Positions 39,712 to 50,241 of a DNA stretch of 64,000 nucleotides are shown one piece after another. Position 1 is the stretch's first letter. Every line of letters begins with the position of its first letter. Source of the DNA: an uncultured SAR86 cluster bacterium (GTDB taxonomy: Bacteria > Pseudomonadota > Gammaproteobacteria > Magnimaribacterales > D2472); assembly GCA_905181645.1 (NCBI GenBank), contig CAJIYN010000001.1, positions 661,334 through 725,333 on the forward strand. The letters are read 5' to 3'. The notes under the pieces were generated by a model that had not been told where the DNA came from, made no database searches, and was given only the letters and a program-made list of their open reading frames with translations. The position numbers and the translations under genes were made by a program.

Positions 39712-39736
39712 TTTTTTTCCTTAATTTACGAATTAT

Positions 39737-40285
39737 TTATGCCGTAATTATAGTCCTAAATGTAAGATTTAAACGGGGCTTAATTAATTTTTTTGATTTT
39801 TTTATACAATGTTTCCAGTATTTTTGAGTATCACCATCCATAACTATTACAGAACCATGTGATTGATCTATAGCATCGAATTGTATCTTCATTTTTATGT
39901 TTAATTTTAGTATTAACTATCTCTAAATTTGACTCTCTATTTGCACCTTCAACATTAATGGCAGGGCCAATAAATCACGATCACAGTCCTTAAAATCCAT
40001 TTTATATTTATCGATATCAATAAAATTTGGAACTACTTTTATATCATTTTGAGTGTTGAATAAACGCTGAGTATCTTCTTTTAAACTTTGAGAAACAGAA
40101 GTAACGGCATCAGATTTATTAATACTAAAAGTTACTGCTGTTTTACCAAATAATTTAATTTCTCCCTCAAGCCAATTTAATTCATCTAATGAGGATTCTA
40201 GCCATCTATCAGCCTGATCTTTTGTAAAAGAATCTTCGTAGTTTTTTATCGATAGATTAGGGTATTTAAATATATTCTTATGCAT
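39737..40285 (-). CDS. AlkB-like 2-oxoglutarate/Fe(II) oxygenase, internally replaced and frameshifted
   Basis: Likely nucleic-acid demethylase of the AlkB family. The N-terminal part (NLSIKNYEDSFTKDQADRWL, ELNWLEGEIKLFGKT) fits the AlkB N-terminal fold. The end, in another frame, has the family C-terminal block DQSHGSVIVMDGDTQKYWKH, then KPRLNLTFRTI, containing the His and Arg that bind iron and 2-oxoglutarate, and stops at 39737-39739. Between them, about 39990-40150 encodes part of a glycosyltransferase. The start at 40285 is preferred over an upstream 40312 because of its position after the divergent promoter gap. Confidence 0.75.
39990..40150 (-). other. bshA: Fragment of a BshA-type glycosyltransferase inside alkB
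   Basis: Minus-strand frame reading VTFSINKSDAVTSVSQSLKE and then IKVVPNFIDIDKY. It matches the middle of BshA (bacillithiol biosynthesis N-acetylglucosaminyl L-malate synthase), where the SD.VTAVS and V.PNFID blocks are diagnostic. BshA is common in Bacteroidota and Firmicutes, not in gammaproteobacteria. A chimeric insert without start or stop. Confidence 0.7.
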
Positions 40286-40323
40286 TAATATAAAATGAAA
40301 TAAAAGAGTCAATATTATATTTT

Positions 40324-41450
40324 ATGAAGAAAATTTTTGATATTCCATTAAACAGAAAAAATACTTGGAGCACTAAATGGGATCTTTACAAAAATAAAGA
40401 TATTATTCCTCTTTGGGTTGCTGATATGGATTTTAAATCTCCTGATGTTGTCGAAAATGCCTTTAAAGAAAGAATTGAGCATGGTGGATATGGATATACA
40501 GACATACCCCAAGAGCTAAATGAAGAAATTATACATTTCTATAAAAAAAATAATTGGCTTATTCAAGAAGATTGGATTGTCTGGCTTCCTGGCCTTGAGA
40601 CAGTAATTCACCAAATTTATAATCTTATTATGGATACTCAATCTGTAATTGTTCCTCGGCCAATATATCCACCATTTTTAAATGCAGCCAAGCATAGTAA
40701 TAAGAAGATAATTTTTCATGATCTAGAAAAAGTAGATGGAAGATTAGTTTATAACCTTGAAAAGCTTTCTGAAGAAGCTGAAGAAAATGCTAGGATGGTA
40801 GTGCTTTGTTCACCACATAACCCTGGTGGTCGCGTTTGGACCCGCGCCGAACTGGAACGACTGGCTGCTTTTGTGCGTCGACATGATCTAATCTTAGTTA
40901 GCGACGAGATCCATCATGATCTAACATTCGGTATAAAACACACCCCAATGGCACTTATAGAGGGAATTAAAGACCAGCTAATAATGATGACTGCTACCAC
41001 TAAAACATTTAATATTGCAGGTGGACATGTGGGCAACGTAATTATTGAAAGCCCAGGCCTTCGAGACCAGTTTGCAAAGAGAATGACAGCACTCCATCAC
41101 CAAGCATCTTTGGCCTGATAGCAACCCTAGCTTGTTTAAAGGGCGGAGAGGCATGGAAAAATAACCTTTTAGAATACTTAAATAAAAATAAAGATTTTTT
41201 ACTTGAAGAATTATCTCCTAGAGAGGATATAGAAATCATAGAGCCCAAAGGAACATATTTACTTTGGTTTAAGGTGCTGAATGCTAAAACTGAAAAGCTT
41301 CAAGAGCATTTTGAGAAATTTGGAGTTGGCTTATCAGATGGAAAAGATTTTGGTAAAGCTGGATGGATGCGATTAAATTTTGGGACTAATTTAGAGCTAT
41401 TGACTCAAGCGGCACCCAGAATTCATAAAGCCTTGGACGATTTAGTCTAA
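40324..41450 (+). CDS. patB: PatB/MalY-type aminotransferase, putative cystathionine beta-lyase, frameshifted
   Basis: PLP fold-type I enzyme of the MalY/PatB group, probably a C-S lyase. Starts MKKIFDIPLNRKNTWSTKWD, with PLWVADMDFKSP typical of the group. HNPGG, the SDEIHHDL aspartate-histidine block and the PLP lysine in TATTKTFNIAGG are present. A frameshift near 41115 precedes the C-terminal half (FGLIATLACLKGGEAW, GWMRLNFGTNLELL). Bases about 40822-40905 are GC-rich in an AT-rich gene and look exchanged with a homologue. Its stop overlaps the next start by one base. Confidence 0.85.
40822..40905 (+). other. GC-rich in-frame patch in the patB-like gene
   Basis: Roughly 80 bases encoding PGGRVWTRAELERLAAFVRR have cgc, ctg and gcc codons unlike the surrounding AT-rich codons. 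The protein stays a plausible aminotransferase, so a homologous sequence from a GC-rich organism appears to have replaced the native one. Confidence 0.6.
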
Positions 41451-42672
41451 TGAGTGGAGTAATAATTATTGGGTCAGGGCATGCAGGCTGCAATACAGCA
41501 ATAAACCTTAGAAGATCAGGCTATGAAGATAACATCATAATTTTTTCTATTGAAAATGAATTGCCTTATCATAGACCGCCACTTTCAAAGAAATTTTTTA
41601 AAGGGGATATCTCCTTTGAAGGTATTTTGATTAAAAATGAATCTTTTTATTCAGATAATAATATTCAATTTAAAGCGAACTCTGAGATTACACAAGTAAA
41701 TATAAAAGAAAAATATATAACAACACATGCAGGAGATCGCTATGAATTTTCCTGCCTTGTTTTTGCTACAGGTTCATCATCAAGAGTTTTTCCTGCAGGT
41801 ATAATTTCTTTACCTGTATTATCCACTAAAGAAATATAGCAGATGTTAATTGTATAAATAACTTACTCAAAAATTCTAAAAAACCTTTATTAATTGGAGG
41901 AGGGTATATAGGGCTTGAACTTGCGGCTTCAATGACTGAAATGGGAATGCCTGTATCAATTATTGAGCAAGAAGAAAGATTATTAAAAAGAGTTACAGCA
42001 CCTGTTATGTCTAAATTTTATAAAGATCTACATGAATCAAGGGGTGTAAAAATATTCTGTGATCAGAGTATAGAAACTATAAATAAAATAGATAATAACT
42101 ATGAGGTTTTAACCAATAACGGTATCTCGATTAGTACTGATTTAATAATTGCTGGAATAGGCGCTATCCCTAATAACAAACTTGCACAAGATTCTGGAAT
42201 AAAGTGCAAGAATGGAATTATAGTTGATCAATATTGCAGAACTAACGTGCCCTATGTATTTGCTGCTGGTGATTGTGCAAATGCATTCAATGATCTTTAT
42301 GGATACGCCATGAGGGTTGAAAGTGTTCCAAGCGCTAACGCTCATGCTAAAGTTATTGCATCTTCCATTATTGGCAACGAAGTGACGAATAGAGAATTGC
42401 CATGGTTCTGGTCTGATCAGTATGAGTTTAAACTGCAAATGGCAGGATTGTCTGAAGGATATGACGAAATTCATATTCATGGCAAAATTGAAGAGAACGC
42501 ATTTATGGCATGTTACGGCAAAGAGGGTAGTTTAATAGCTGTAGATTCTGTTAATATGCCTAAAAATTTTAATAATTATAAAAAAGCTTTAGCTAATAGC
42601 ATGAGGCTATCCATGGATTTGATTAAGGATCCTAATTTTGATCCTTCTTCTATTTTTTCAGCTTCCTATTAA
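41450..42672 (+). CDS. FAD-dependent ferredoxin reductase-like oxidoreductase, one frameshift
   Basis: NAD(P)H-dependent flavoprotein of the rhodocoxin/putidaredoxin reductase group. N-terminal FAD motif GVIIIGSGHAGCNTAINLRR, the ELPYHRPPLSKKFF block, a second nucleotide-binding GGGYIGLELAASM, and the FAD-anchoring VFAAGDCANAFN. The C-terminal domain follows (WFWSDQYEFKLQMAGLSEGY). One frameshift at about 41838. The partner ferredoxin or P450 is not in the window. The operon context with an SDR suggests lipid or xenobiotic oxidation, but the substrate is unknown. Confidence 0.87.
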
Positions 42673-42690
42673 TTTTATTTGGAGAAAAGT

Positions 42691-43591
42691 ATGAGTATAA
42701 GATTTGATAATCAGGTTGCCATTGTCACAGGTGCAGGTGGCGGAATTGGTAAAGAGCATGCATTAGAGTTAGCAAGAAGAGGGGCTAAGGTTGTTGTAAA
42801 TGATCTAGGTGGAAGCGTTGATGGCAGCGGCACAAGTGATGCAGCAGAAGCAGTGGTTCAACAAATCAAGTCAGAGGGTGGAGAGGCGATGGCTAATGGA
42901 GCAAGCGTTACCGACTTACCCGCTATTCAAAGCATGGTTAAAGATGTTATGGATAAATGGGGAAGAATTGATATCTTAGTTAATAATGCTGGAATTCTTA
43001 GAGATAAAAGTTTTCATAATGTAACTTTAGAAGATTTTAATTTAGTCATGGATGTTCATTTTCAAGGAACTTTAAACTGTACTCATGCTATTTATCCAAT
43101 CATGAGAGAGCAAGGTTACGGAAGAATTGTATTTACAAGTTCATCAAGTGGAGTATTTGGTAATTTTGGTCAAAGTAATTATGGTGCAGCTAAAATGGCT
43201 ATGGTTGGCTGCATGTTGATAAAATTGAAGGCCAAAAATATAATGTTTTTTCAAATTCAATTACTCCTGTTGCTTATACAAGAATGACAGAAGGCTTAAT
43301 TCCTGAAGATTTTGGTAAAAATATGCAACCTGAGTATGTTACCCCAGCTGTTATTTACCTTTCAAGCGACCAAGCCCCAAATGGTGCAATTATGTCAGCT
43401 GGTGCTGGTGTTTTCTCAAGAATATTTATTCATGAAACTATGGGTGTTTCTCTTGGAACAGGTGAAGACATGACACCTGAAAACATTGCTGCTAATTGGG
43501 ATAATATTTCTGATATATGACAGATGCAAGAGCGCTACAAAATGGCGGAGAGCAGACATTGAAAATATTTGAATTAATTAATAAAGAATAA
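42691..43591 (+). CDS. SDR family oxidoreductase, multifunctional-enzyme-2 dehydrogenase type, frameshifted
   Basis: Short-chain dehydrogenase resembling the (3R)-hydroxyacyl-CoA dehydrogenase part of peroxisomal MFE-2. It has VAIVTGAGGGIGKEHALELA, VVVNDLGGSVDGSG (distinctive of the MFE-2 group), LVNNAGILRDKSF, the catalytic Ser-Tyr-Lys region FTSSSSGVFGNFGQSNYGAAK, and a C-terminal stretch through GEDMTPENIAANWDNI. Frameshifts at about 43225-43285 and 43520; the last continues to KIFELINKE ending 43591. The start at 42691 is favoured over a ttg at 42679 by the GGAG ribosome site. Confidence 0.87.
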
Positions 43592-43651
43592 AAAATATTT
43601 TTTCAATTCAATGCACATAAGTCATTATATACATTGAATAACTTTGTAGTT

Positions 43652-44278
43652 TTAGCCAACTATGGAATATATAACTATGAAGTGCAGGATAGCTGCTACA
43701 GAAACCAATATATGAAAAAACTCATGATAACCAAAATACTTAGGGCTAAAATCTGGAAACTTTAATCCATAACCAATAGCCCCAACTGAATAAATAGTCC
43801 CACCGGCTACCGTCAAACTAAAGTTAGTAAAACCCATAACTGTAGATAGAACTGAAAGGTATGGAATGGCTATATAGCCTGCAATAAGATAAATTCCAGC
43901 TCGCACCAAGCGAGGGACATTTGTAAATAAGAATGTTTGAAGTATGCCAATACCTGCAACTGCCCACATTATTACAAGTAGCTGCAATCCTAGCTTATCA
44001 GGTAAAACAAGAAGACATATTGGAGTAAAACTACCAGCTATCATTATAAAAATTGATGAGTGATCTAGTCTTCTCATAACCTTTAAGACTTTTGGTCTCC
44101 AGTTAATTCTGTGATACAGAGCGCTGAATCCAAACATCATAAATATACCCATTGAATAAACAATAGTAGCTATGAGTTCATTGGGGTTTGTACTTTTATT
44201 TATTAGTGGGATGCATGCACCAATGGAGATGAAGAACATCCATTCGTGAAAATAGCCTCTTAAAAGAGGCTTTTTCAT
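43652..44278 (-). CDS. trhA: Hemolysin III / TrhA (PAQR family) membrane protein
   Basis: Seven-transmembrane PAQR-family protein; bacterial members are implicated in membrane-fluidity homeostasis. Intact at 208 residues. The family's metal-binding residues are visible in SALYHR, RRLDHSSIFIMIAGSFTP and YHEFFHILVS. It is 11 bases downstream of nrdB on the same strand and probably co-transcribed with nrdAB. Confidence 0.9.
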   Translation of the reverse strand: MKKPLLRGYFHEWMFFISIGACIPLINKSTNPNELIATIVYSMGIFMMFGFSALYHRINWRPKVLKVMRRLDHSSIFIMIAGSFTPICLLVLPDKLGLQLLVIMWAVAGIGILQTFLFTNVPRLVRAGIYLIAGYIAIPYLSVLSTVMGFTNFSLTVAGGTIYSVGAIGYGLKFPDFSPKYFGYHEFFHILVSVAAILHFIVIYSIVG

Positions 44279-44289
44279 ATTAGATCTTA

Positions 44290-45558
44290 TTATTCCCAGT
44301 TAAGAGCACCACCAACTTGATATTCAGTAACTCTGGTTTCAAAGAAATTCTTTTCTTTTCTTAAATCAATAATCTCTGACATCCAAGGGAAAGGATTTGT
44401 TACGCCTTTAAACTCTTCCTCTAAACCAATTTGAGTTAGTCGTCTGTTAGCAATAAATTTAAGATATTCTTCCATCATGGCTGCATTCATACCCAATACA
44501 CCTCTTGGCATAGTATCCCTAGCATACATAATTTCTAACTCTGTGCCTTCTAGGATCATTTGAGCTGCCTCAGATTTCATTTCTTCATCCCATAAATGAG
44601 GGTTTTCAATCTTAATTTGGTTGATAACATCAATACCAAAATTCACGTGCATAGATTCGTCTCTTAAAATATACTGGAACTGTTCTGCTGTTCCTGTCAT
44701 TTTGTTTCTTCTGCCCATTGATAGAATCTGAGTAAACCCACAATAGAAGAATATTCCTTCAAGCACACAATAAAAAGCAATTAAGTTTTTTAGTAGCTGC
44801 TTATCTGTTTCCTCAGTACCAGTTTTAAAGTCTGGATCAGAAATTTCTTGTGTATATTTCAATCCCCAAGAAGCCTTTCTTGCAACACAAGGTATTTCTC
44901 TATACATATTAAAAATCTCTCCTTCATCCATCCCTAAGGATTCAATACAATATTGATATGCATGCGTATGAATAGCTTCTTCTAAACTTTGTCTAAGAAT
45001 ATATTGTCTGCACTCTGGATTAGTTATTAATCTATAAAGAGCTAGGACAAGATTGTTGGCAACCAATGAATCTGCCGTTGAGAAGAACCCAAGATTTCTT
45101 TTAACAATCGTTCTCTCATCTTCAGTTAAGCCATCTTCAGATTTCCAAAGAGCTATATCATTTGTCATATTTATTTCTTGTGGCATCCAGTGGTTAGCGC
45201 TTCCATCAAGATATTTTTGCCATGCCCAGTCATATTTAAAAGGCACTAATTGATTAAGGTCTGCTTTACAGTTAATCATCATCTTCTGATCAACTTGAAC
45301 TCTTTCACCCATCATCTCATCTAGTTCTTCTATTCCAGCGGCTTCATCTAGATTTAATACAGCTTCTCTGGCTTTTTCAGCTCTTGAACCTTCTTCAATT
45401 ACTTTGCTAGAGTAGTTATCAGGACCTTCATCTTGAGCCACTACAGGAGTAGGTTCTACAACCTGCTGAACTGGAGCAGGAGTTGCTGTTACTGTTTCAG
45501 TTGTAACACTTGGAGGTGCTGTATTTTCTTCTTTACTATATTCATCCCAATTTAACAT
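44290..45558 (-). CDS. nrdB: Class I ribonucleotide reductase beta subunit
   Basis: Diiron-tyrosyl radical subunit. Intact at 422 residues. The first metal ligand is in TADSLV, and [11 protein letters not shown] carries the Glu, His and radical Tyr. Further ligands are in VLEGIFFY and [10 protein letters not shown]. The C-terminal NrdA-docking tail ends GGALNWE. An N-terminal extension of about 65 residues rich in Pro, Val, Thr and Glu ([20 protein letters not shown]) precedes the ferritin-like domain and is unusual. It lies 16 bases after nrdA. Confidence 0.95.
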   Translation of the reverse strand: MLNWDEYSKEENTAPPSVTTETVTATPAPVQQVVEPTPVVAQDEGPDNYSSKVIEEGSRAEKAREAVLNLDEAAGIEELDEMMGERVQVDQKMMINCKADLNQLVPFKYDWAWQKYLDGSANHWMPQEINMTNDIALWKSEDGLTEDERTIVKRNLGFFSTADSLVANNLVLALYRLITNPECRQYILRQSLEEAIHTHAYQYCIESLGMDEGEIFNMYREIPCVARKASWGLKYTQEISDPDFKTGTEETDKQLLKNLIAFYCVLEGIFFYCGFTQILSMGRRNKMTGTAEQFQYILRDESMHVNFGIDVINQIKIENPHLWDEEMKSEAAQMILEGTELEIMYARDTMPRGVLGMNAAMMEEYLKFIANRRLTQIGLEEEFKGVTNPFPWMSEIIDLRKEKNFFETRVTEYQVGGALNWE

Positions 45559-45574
45559 ATTCTTTTTCCTTTAT

Positions 45575-48470
45575 TTATTGACATGCCTCACACTCTGGAT
45601 CATCCAAAGAGCATGCTGTTGGCACTGGAGCTGGAGCTCCAAGTTCTTGTTGTGGAGCTGATGCTCCGAGTTCTTGTTGCGGTGCTTGTTCAGCTCCCGC
45701 GCTAACTGCGTTGAGTTTCCCTTGTTGAACAGTTGATTTTTCAGTTGATGTTGCAGCGATAGATCTAAGATAATATGTTGTTTTTAAACCAGAATACCAT
45801 GCCATTCTGTAGGTAATATCTAGTTTTTTACCATCCGCATTTCCTATATACAGATTTAATGACTGACCTTGGTCTATCCATTTTTGTCTTCTAGCTAGCT
45901 GCTTCAACAATATATCTTGGCTCAACTTCAAATGCTGTTGAGAAAAGCTTTTTAATATCATCAGGGATTCTTGAAATTTCAATTCACGTAACCAATAATA
46001 TTTAAGGTCATTAATCATAACCTCATCCCACAAACCTAAATCCTTCAGCTTACTAACCAGATGTGGGTTAACTATTGTAAATTCTCCAGAAAGGTTAGAT
46101 TTAACATATAGATTTTGATATGTTGGTTCAATTGATTGAGTCACTCCGGTGATATTGGAGATAGTTGCTGTTGGAGCTATAGCCATAACATTAGAATTTC
46201 TCATACCGTCTTTTATTACTTTTTTTCTTAATGTATCCCAGTCAAGAGTTTCAGATCTATCAACATTCAAATACTCATTACCTCTATTCTCTGCAAGTAT
46301 TTCAATTGAATCTTTTGGTAAAATGCCTTTGCTCCACAAGGATCCTTCAAATGTCTCATAACTTCCTCTTTCTTTTGCAAGCTCCATAGATGAGCGAAGT
46401 GCAAAGTAACTAATTTGTTCCATGCTTTTATCAGCAAAATCTACAGCTTCTTCTGATGCATATGGGATTCTTAATTTATACAACGCATCTTGGAAACCCA
46501 TTAATCCTAAACCAACCGGCCTATGCTTTCGCATTTGATGTTTCTTGCTTTTTCTACACTATAATAATTAATATTCTATTACATTGTCTAGCATTCTTAT
46601 TGCTGTTGAGACCGTTTGCTTTACTTTTTTTTCTAAAACTCCTAATGAAGCTGCTAAATTAACAGAACCTAAATTACACACAGCAATTTCATCTGCGCTA
46701 GTATTTAAAGTAATTTCTGTACAAAGGTTAGATGAATGCATTACCCCTGCATGTTGTTGCGGAGATCTCAAATTACATGAATCTTTAAAAGTGATCCATG
46801 GATGACCTGTCTCAAAAAGCATCGTAAGCATTTTTCTCCAAAGCTCTTTTGCAGGAATTGATTTAGCTTGATCCATTTCACCAGCTTCAGCCTTTCTTTC
46901 ATATTCCTCATACTTAGCTTTCAAAATCTTTTCCAATAAGATCATGAAGTTCTGGTGTTTCTCCTGGTGAAAATAATGTCCAGTTCTTACCTTGCTCAAC
47001 TCTTTTCATAAATAAATCAGGCATCCAAGTTGGCCGTATTCATGTCATGAGTTCTTCTTCTTTCATCTCCAGTATTTTTTTGCATCATCTAGGAATTCTT
47101 CAATATCTACACCTTCTGGATTTCCTGCTCCTTTCTTTTCCCACCTTGATTAACTGCTACAGCTGTATCATTAGCAACTTTTAAGAATGGCACTACACCT
47201 TAGATGTTCCATTAGTTCCTTTAATATAAGATCCCGTAGCCCTAATCTCGGAGACCAATCATTTCCAAGCCCACCTGCCCATTTTGATAAAAGAGCATTA
47301 TCTTTCATAGCGCCAAATATTCCATCGAGATCATCAGGTATAGTTGTTAGATAGCATGATGATAATTGCGGTCTCTTTGTTCCAGAATTAAATAATGTTG
47401 GAGTAGAGCTCATATAGTCAAAACTTGATAATAATCTATAGAACTCTATTGCTCTGTCTTCCCTGTTTTCCTCTTCAACTGCTAAGCCCATAGCAACCCT
47501 CATAAAGAATACTTGCGGCAATTCATATCTAACATCATCACAATGAATGAAAGTATCTATCATATAAAGTTTGAAGACCTAGGTATGTAAATTGGTTATC
47601 TCTCGTATAGTCTAAAGCTGCTCCTAGCTTCTCTAAGTCAAAAGTTTTTAATTCAGGGTTTAATATATCTAATTCAATTCCCTTATCTATGTAGGCATTT
47701 AAAGCCTGCGGATAATACTTTTCCATTTCATCATATGTTGCCTCATCAGCAACACCAAGAAATCCTAAAGCTTCGCTTCGAATTTGATCCATTAGTATTC
47801 TTGCTGTAACAAATGAATAATTTGGTTCTTTTTCAACCTTTGTTCTCGCTGACATAACAAGACTTGTTCTCATATCTGCTAAAGATACTCCGTCATAAAG
47901 ATTTTTCAGAGCTTCTTCTAAGACTTCATTCATTGAAACCTCTTCTAATCCTTCGCAAGCATCATTAATCAAGGAAGCAACTTTATCTATATCTAATGGA
48001 ACAACAGATCCGTCTGTTTTAGTAATATTTATATTTGGTCTATTTGATATATTAATTTCTGGTGCTTCTTTTTTTCTTTCTTGTGTTCTTCCCGCTCTAT
48101 ATAAAATGTAACTTCTTGCAACTTCAAGCTCTTCTGCTCTCATTAATTGGAGCTCTACCTGATCCTGAATTTCTTCTATATGAAGAGTTCCTCCAGAAGG
48201 CATCCTTCTTTCAAACACATCAATTACACCAACTGATATTTGATTCACTTTTTTATGTATTCTTTCACTGGCTGCTGCATTGCCTGATTCATTTGCTAGA
48301 AATGCTTTTGTAATTGCTACCTTAATTTTGTCTTCTTCAAATGCAACAACTTTTCCATTTCTTTTAATTACTCTAATTTTTCCTGGGGCATTTATTGCTA
48401 ATTCGTTTGCTTGTTTTTGCTGTGTTGCGAGTATATTCGCTGCTTCTTGTGTTGTTTCATTCAATGACAT
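45575..48470 (-). CDS. nrdA: Class I ribonucleotide reductase alpha subunit with two ATP-cones, frameshifted
   Basis: Catalytic subunit making deoxynucleotides. It starts [20 protein letters not shown]. Two ATP-cone domains are readable: [19 protein letters not shown] (about 30-125) and [20 protein letters not shown] (about 145-235), as in Pseudomonas NrdA. Catalytic cysteines are in [22 protein letters not shown] and AVCNLGSVN. The C-terminal redox tail is [12 protein letters not shown], preceded by repeats of APQQELG. Frame changes at about 47550, 47200, 47050, 46940-47000 and 46550. nrdB and trhA follow in the same operon. Confidence 0.94.
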
Positions 48471-48609
48471 CTTTTCTTTTAATCCTTTAGCTTGTTATTT
48501 ATTGTCTTTTTTCGTTAAACTCTTTTGCGGTTATTTCGTTTTTCTTGTGGTTTTGATTTAAGCTTTAATTTACTGCGCTTTCTTTCGCCCCATGGATAAT
48601 ATTACTCAC

Positions 48610-48618
48610 TGTGGATAA
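48610..48618 (-). promoter_or_regulatory. Perfect DnaA box upstream of nrdA
   Basis: TGTGGATAA, the exact complement of the TTATCCACA consensus. It lies 140 bases upstream of the nrdA start. DnaA is known to bind the nrdAB promoter in E. coli. Confidence 0.65.
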
Positions 48619-48633
48619 AGAAGCAAGAGGAAA

Positions 48634-48678
48634 ACACAATATATAGTATATTTTTTTTACATATAGTCTATATAGTGT
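48634..48678. promoter_or_regulatory. Paired NrdR boxes upstream of nrdAB
   Basis: Box 1 at 48634-48649, ACACAATATATAGTAT, is close to the NrdR consensus ACACWATATATWGTGT. Box 2 at about 48663-48678 ends in ATATAGTGT, a perfect right half with a weaker left half. Centres are about 29 bases apart, near three helical turns, as typical for NrdR operators. They predict ATP/dATP-dependent repression of nrdAB. Confidence 0.65.
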
Positions 48679-48708
48679 ATATAGCCTGTTATTGACTTGT
48701 TGATAATT

Positions 48709-48717
48709 TGTGGATAA
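48709..48717 (-). promoter_or_regulatory. Second perfect DnaA box, between nrdA and glpK
   Basis: TGTGGATAA again, 22 bases before the glpK start and on the far side of the NrdR boxes. Together with 48610-48618 it brackets the operator region. Confidence 0.6.
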
Positions 48718-48739
48718 ATTTTTGTTTTTTAGGATATTT

Positions 48740-50240
48740 ATGAAAGAAATTCTTACTATAGATCAAGGGACTACGAGCTCTCGCTCGATCATTTTTAATA
48801 AATCTCTGGATACTGTTCAGGAAATATTCCAACAGCAGTAGCAGCAATTAAAGAAGGTGCATCAAAAGCTGAAGCTGATGATATTCTTAAGCAGCTTGAA
48901 GAAGCTGGTGCTACTGTCGAAATAAGAGCACCTCACTATCAAACATTGTTGTGTGTGCTGGTATTACCAACCAAAGAGAGACCACTTTAGTTTGGGATTC
49001 CGTGTCTGGGGAACCTATCTACAACGGTATTGTTTGGCAAGATAGAAGAACTGCAGATTACTGCTCATCTTTAAAAGAGCAAAACCTTGAGCAAATCATC
49101 AATAAAAAAACTGGCCTTCTGCTTGATCCCTATTTTTCTGCAACAAAAATTTCATGGATTTTAGATAATGTTGAAGGCGCTAGAAAAAAAGCAATGAAAG
49201 GGGATCTGAGGTTTGGGACGGTAGATACATATCTTCTTTGGCATCTATCAGGCGGACAGCTACATAAAACGGATGTTACCAACGCATCTAGAACTAATAT
49301 TTTTAACATCCATTCAATGGAGTGGGATCAGGAGCTTCTGAATATCTTTGATATTCCTGCTTCGATACTGCCTGAGGTCGTTGCATCAGATGCAATGTTT
49401 GGAAATATTGAGATTGGTGATAATAGCATTCCTATTTGTGGCGTATTAGGCGATCAGCAGAGCGCACTAGTTGGACAAAACTGTTTTCAACAAGGAGATG
49501 TAAAAAATACATATGGAACAGGCTGTTTCTTAATGGTAAATACAAAAGATAAACCTTTAAAAGTGGAAGAGGGCCTTCTTACAACAGTTGCTTATAAATT
49601 AAACAATGAAGTTAATTACGCTCTTGAGGGTAGTATCTACTCATGTGGAAATATCATTCAGTGGTTAAGAGATAAGATGCAATTCTTTGAAAATGCCAAG
49701 GATAGTGAGTTGTTTTTAGATTCAAAAGGTATTTCAAATAATGTTCATTTCTTTATTCCAGCCTTTACCGGTCTTGGAGCTCCTCAGTGGAATCCGGATA
49801 TTAGAGCAAGTTTTTATGGTATTACCAGAGATACATCTAAAGAAGATTTTATAACAGCAGCATTTAATTCTTTGTGCTATCAAACTAAAGAAATCCTAAT
49901 AGCAATGAAAGCAGATGGTCTCGAAGTAAAAGAGATGTCTATAGATGGTGGCATGGCAAACAATACTAGTTTTGCTCAATTACTTTCAGATATAACAAGT
50001 ACCGATATTTCGATCCCAGCTAATACAGAAGCCACAGCTTTAGGAGCAGCCAAGGTAGCTGCAGTAGGTTGCGGTTTGGTCGATAATATTGAGATCTTTG
50101 ATGAAATGGCCGAAAGAAAGCAACTTGTATCAAATTTTTCTCAATCTCATAAAATCAATTTTATGATATGGAAAGAGTATTTAGATACAATGCTGACATT
50201 GAGCACAAAACTAAAAAATATTATGAACAACAAGGACTAA
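48740..50240 (+). CDS. glpK: Glycerol kinase, N-terminal part replaced
   Basis: FGGY-family kinase phosphorylating glycerol. The start MKEILTIDQGTTSSRSIIF has the phosphate-binding DQGTTSSR and an AGGA site upstream. About 60 residues that should follow are replaced at 48822-48945. From 48950 the enzyme is continuous: GITNQRETTLVWD, NAIVWQ-like NGIVWQDRRTA, NASRTNIFNIHS, the KNTYGTGCFLMVNT block, PAFTGLGAPQW and ATALGAAKVAAV. The fructose-1,6-bisphosphate loop cannot be judged. Divergent from nrdAB. Confidence 0.92.
48822..48940 (+). other. rplL: Fragment of ribosomal protein L7/L12 inside glpK
   Basis: The plus-strand peptide AIKEGASKAEADDILKQLEE, then AGATVEI, is the very conserved C-terminus of L7/L12. 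It interrupts glpK directly after residue ~30 and ends where GITNQRET resumes. It has no start codon. A chimeric insert. Confidence 0.8.
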
Positions 50241-50241
50241 T

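Noticed and set aside
43589..43651. Terminator between the SDR gene and trhA
   Set aside because: Only an A-tract/T-tract palindrome and a weak TTCAATG/CATTGAA pair with a long loop; not convincing.
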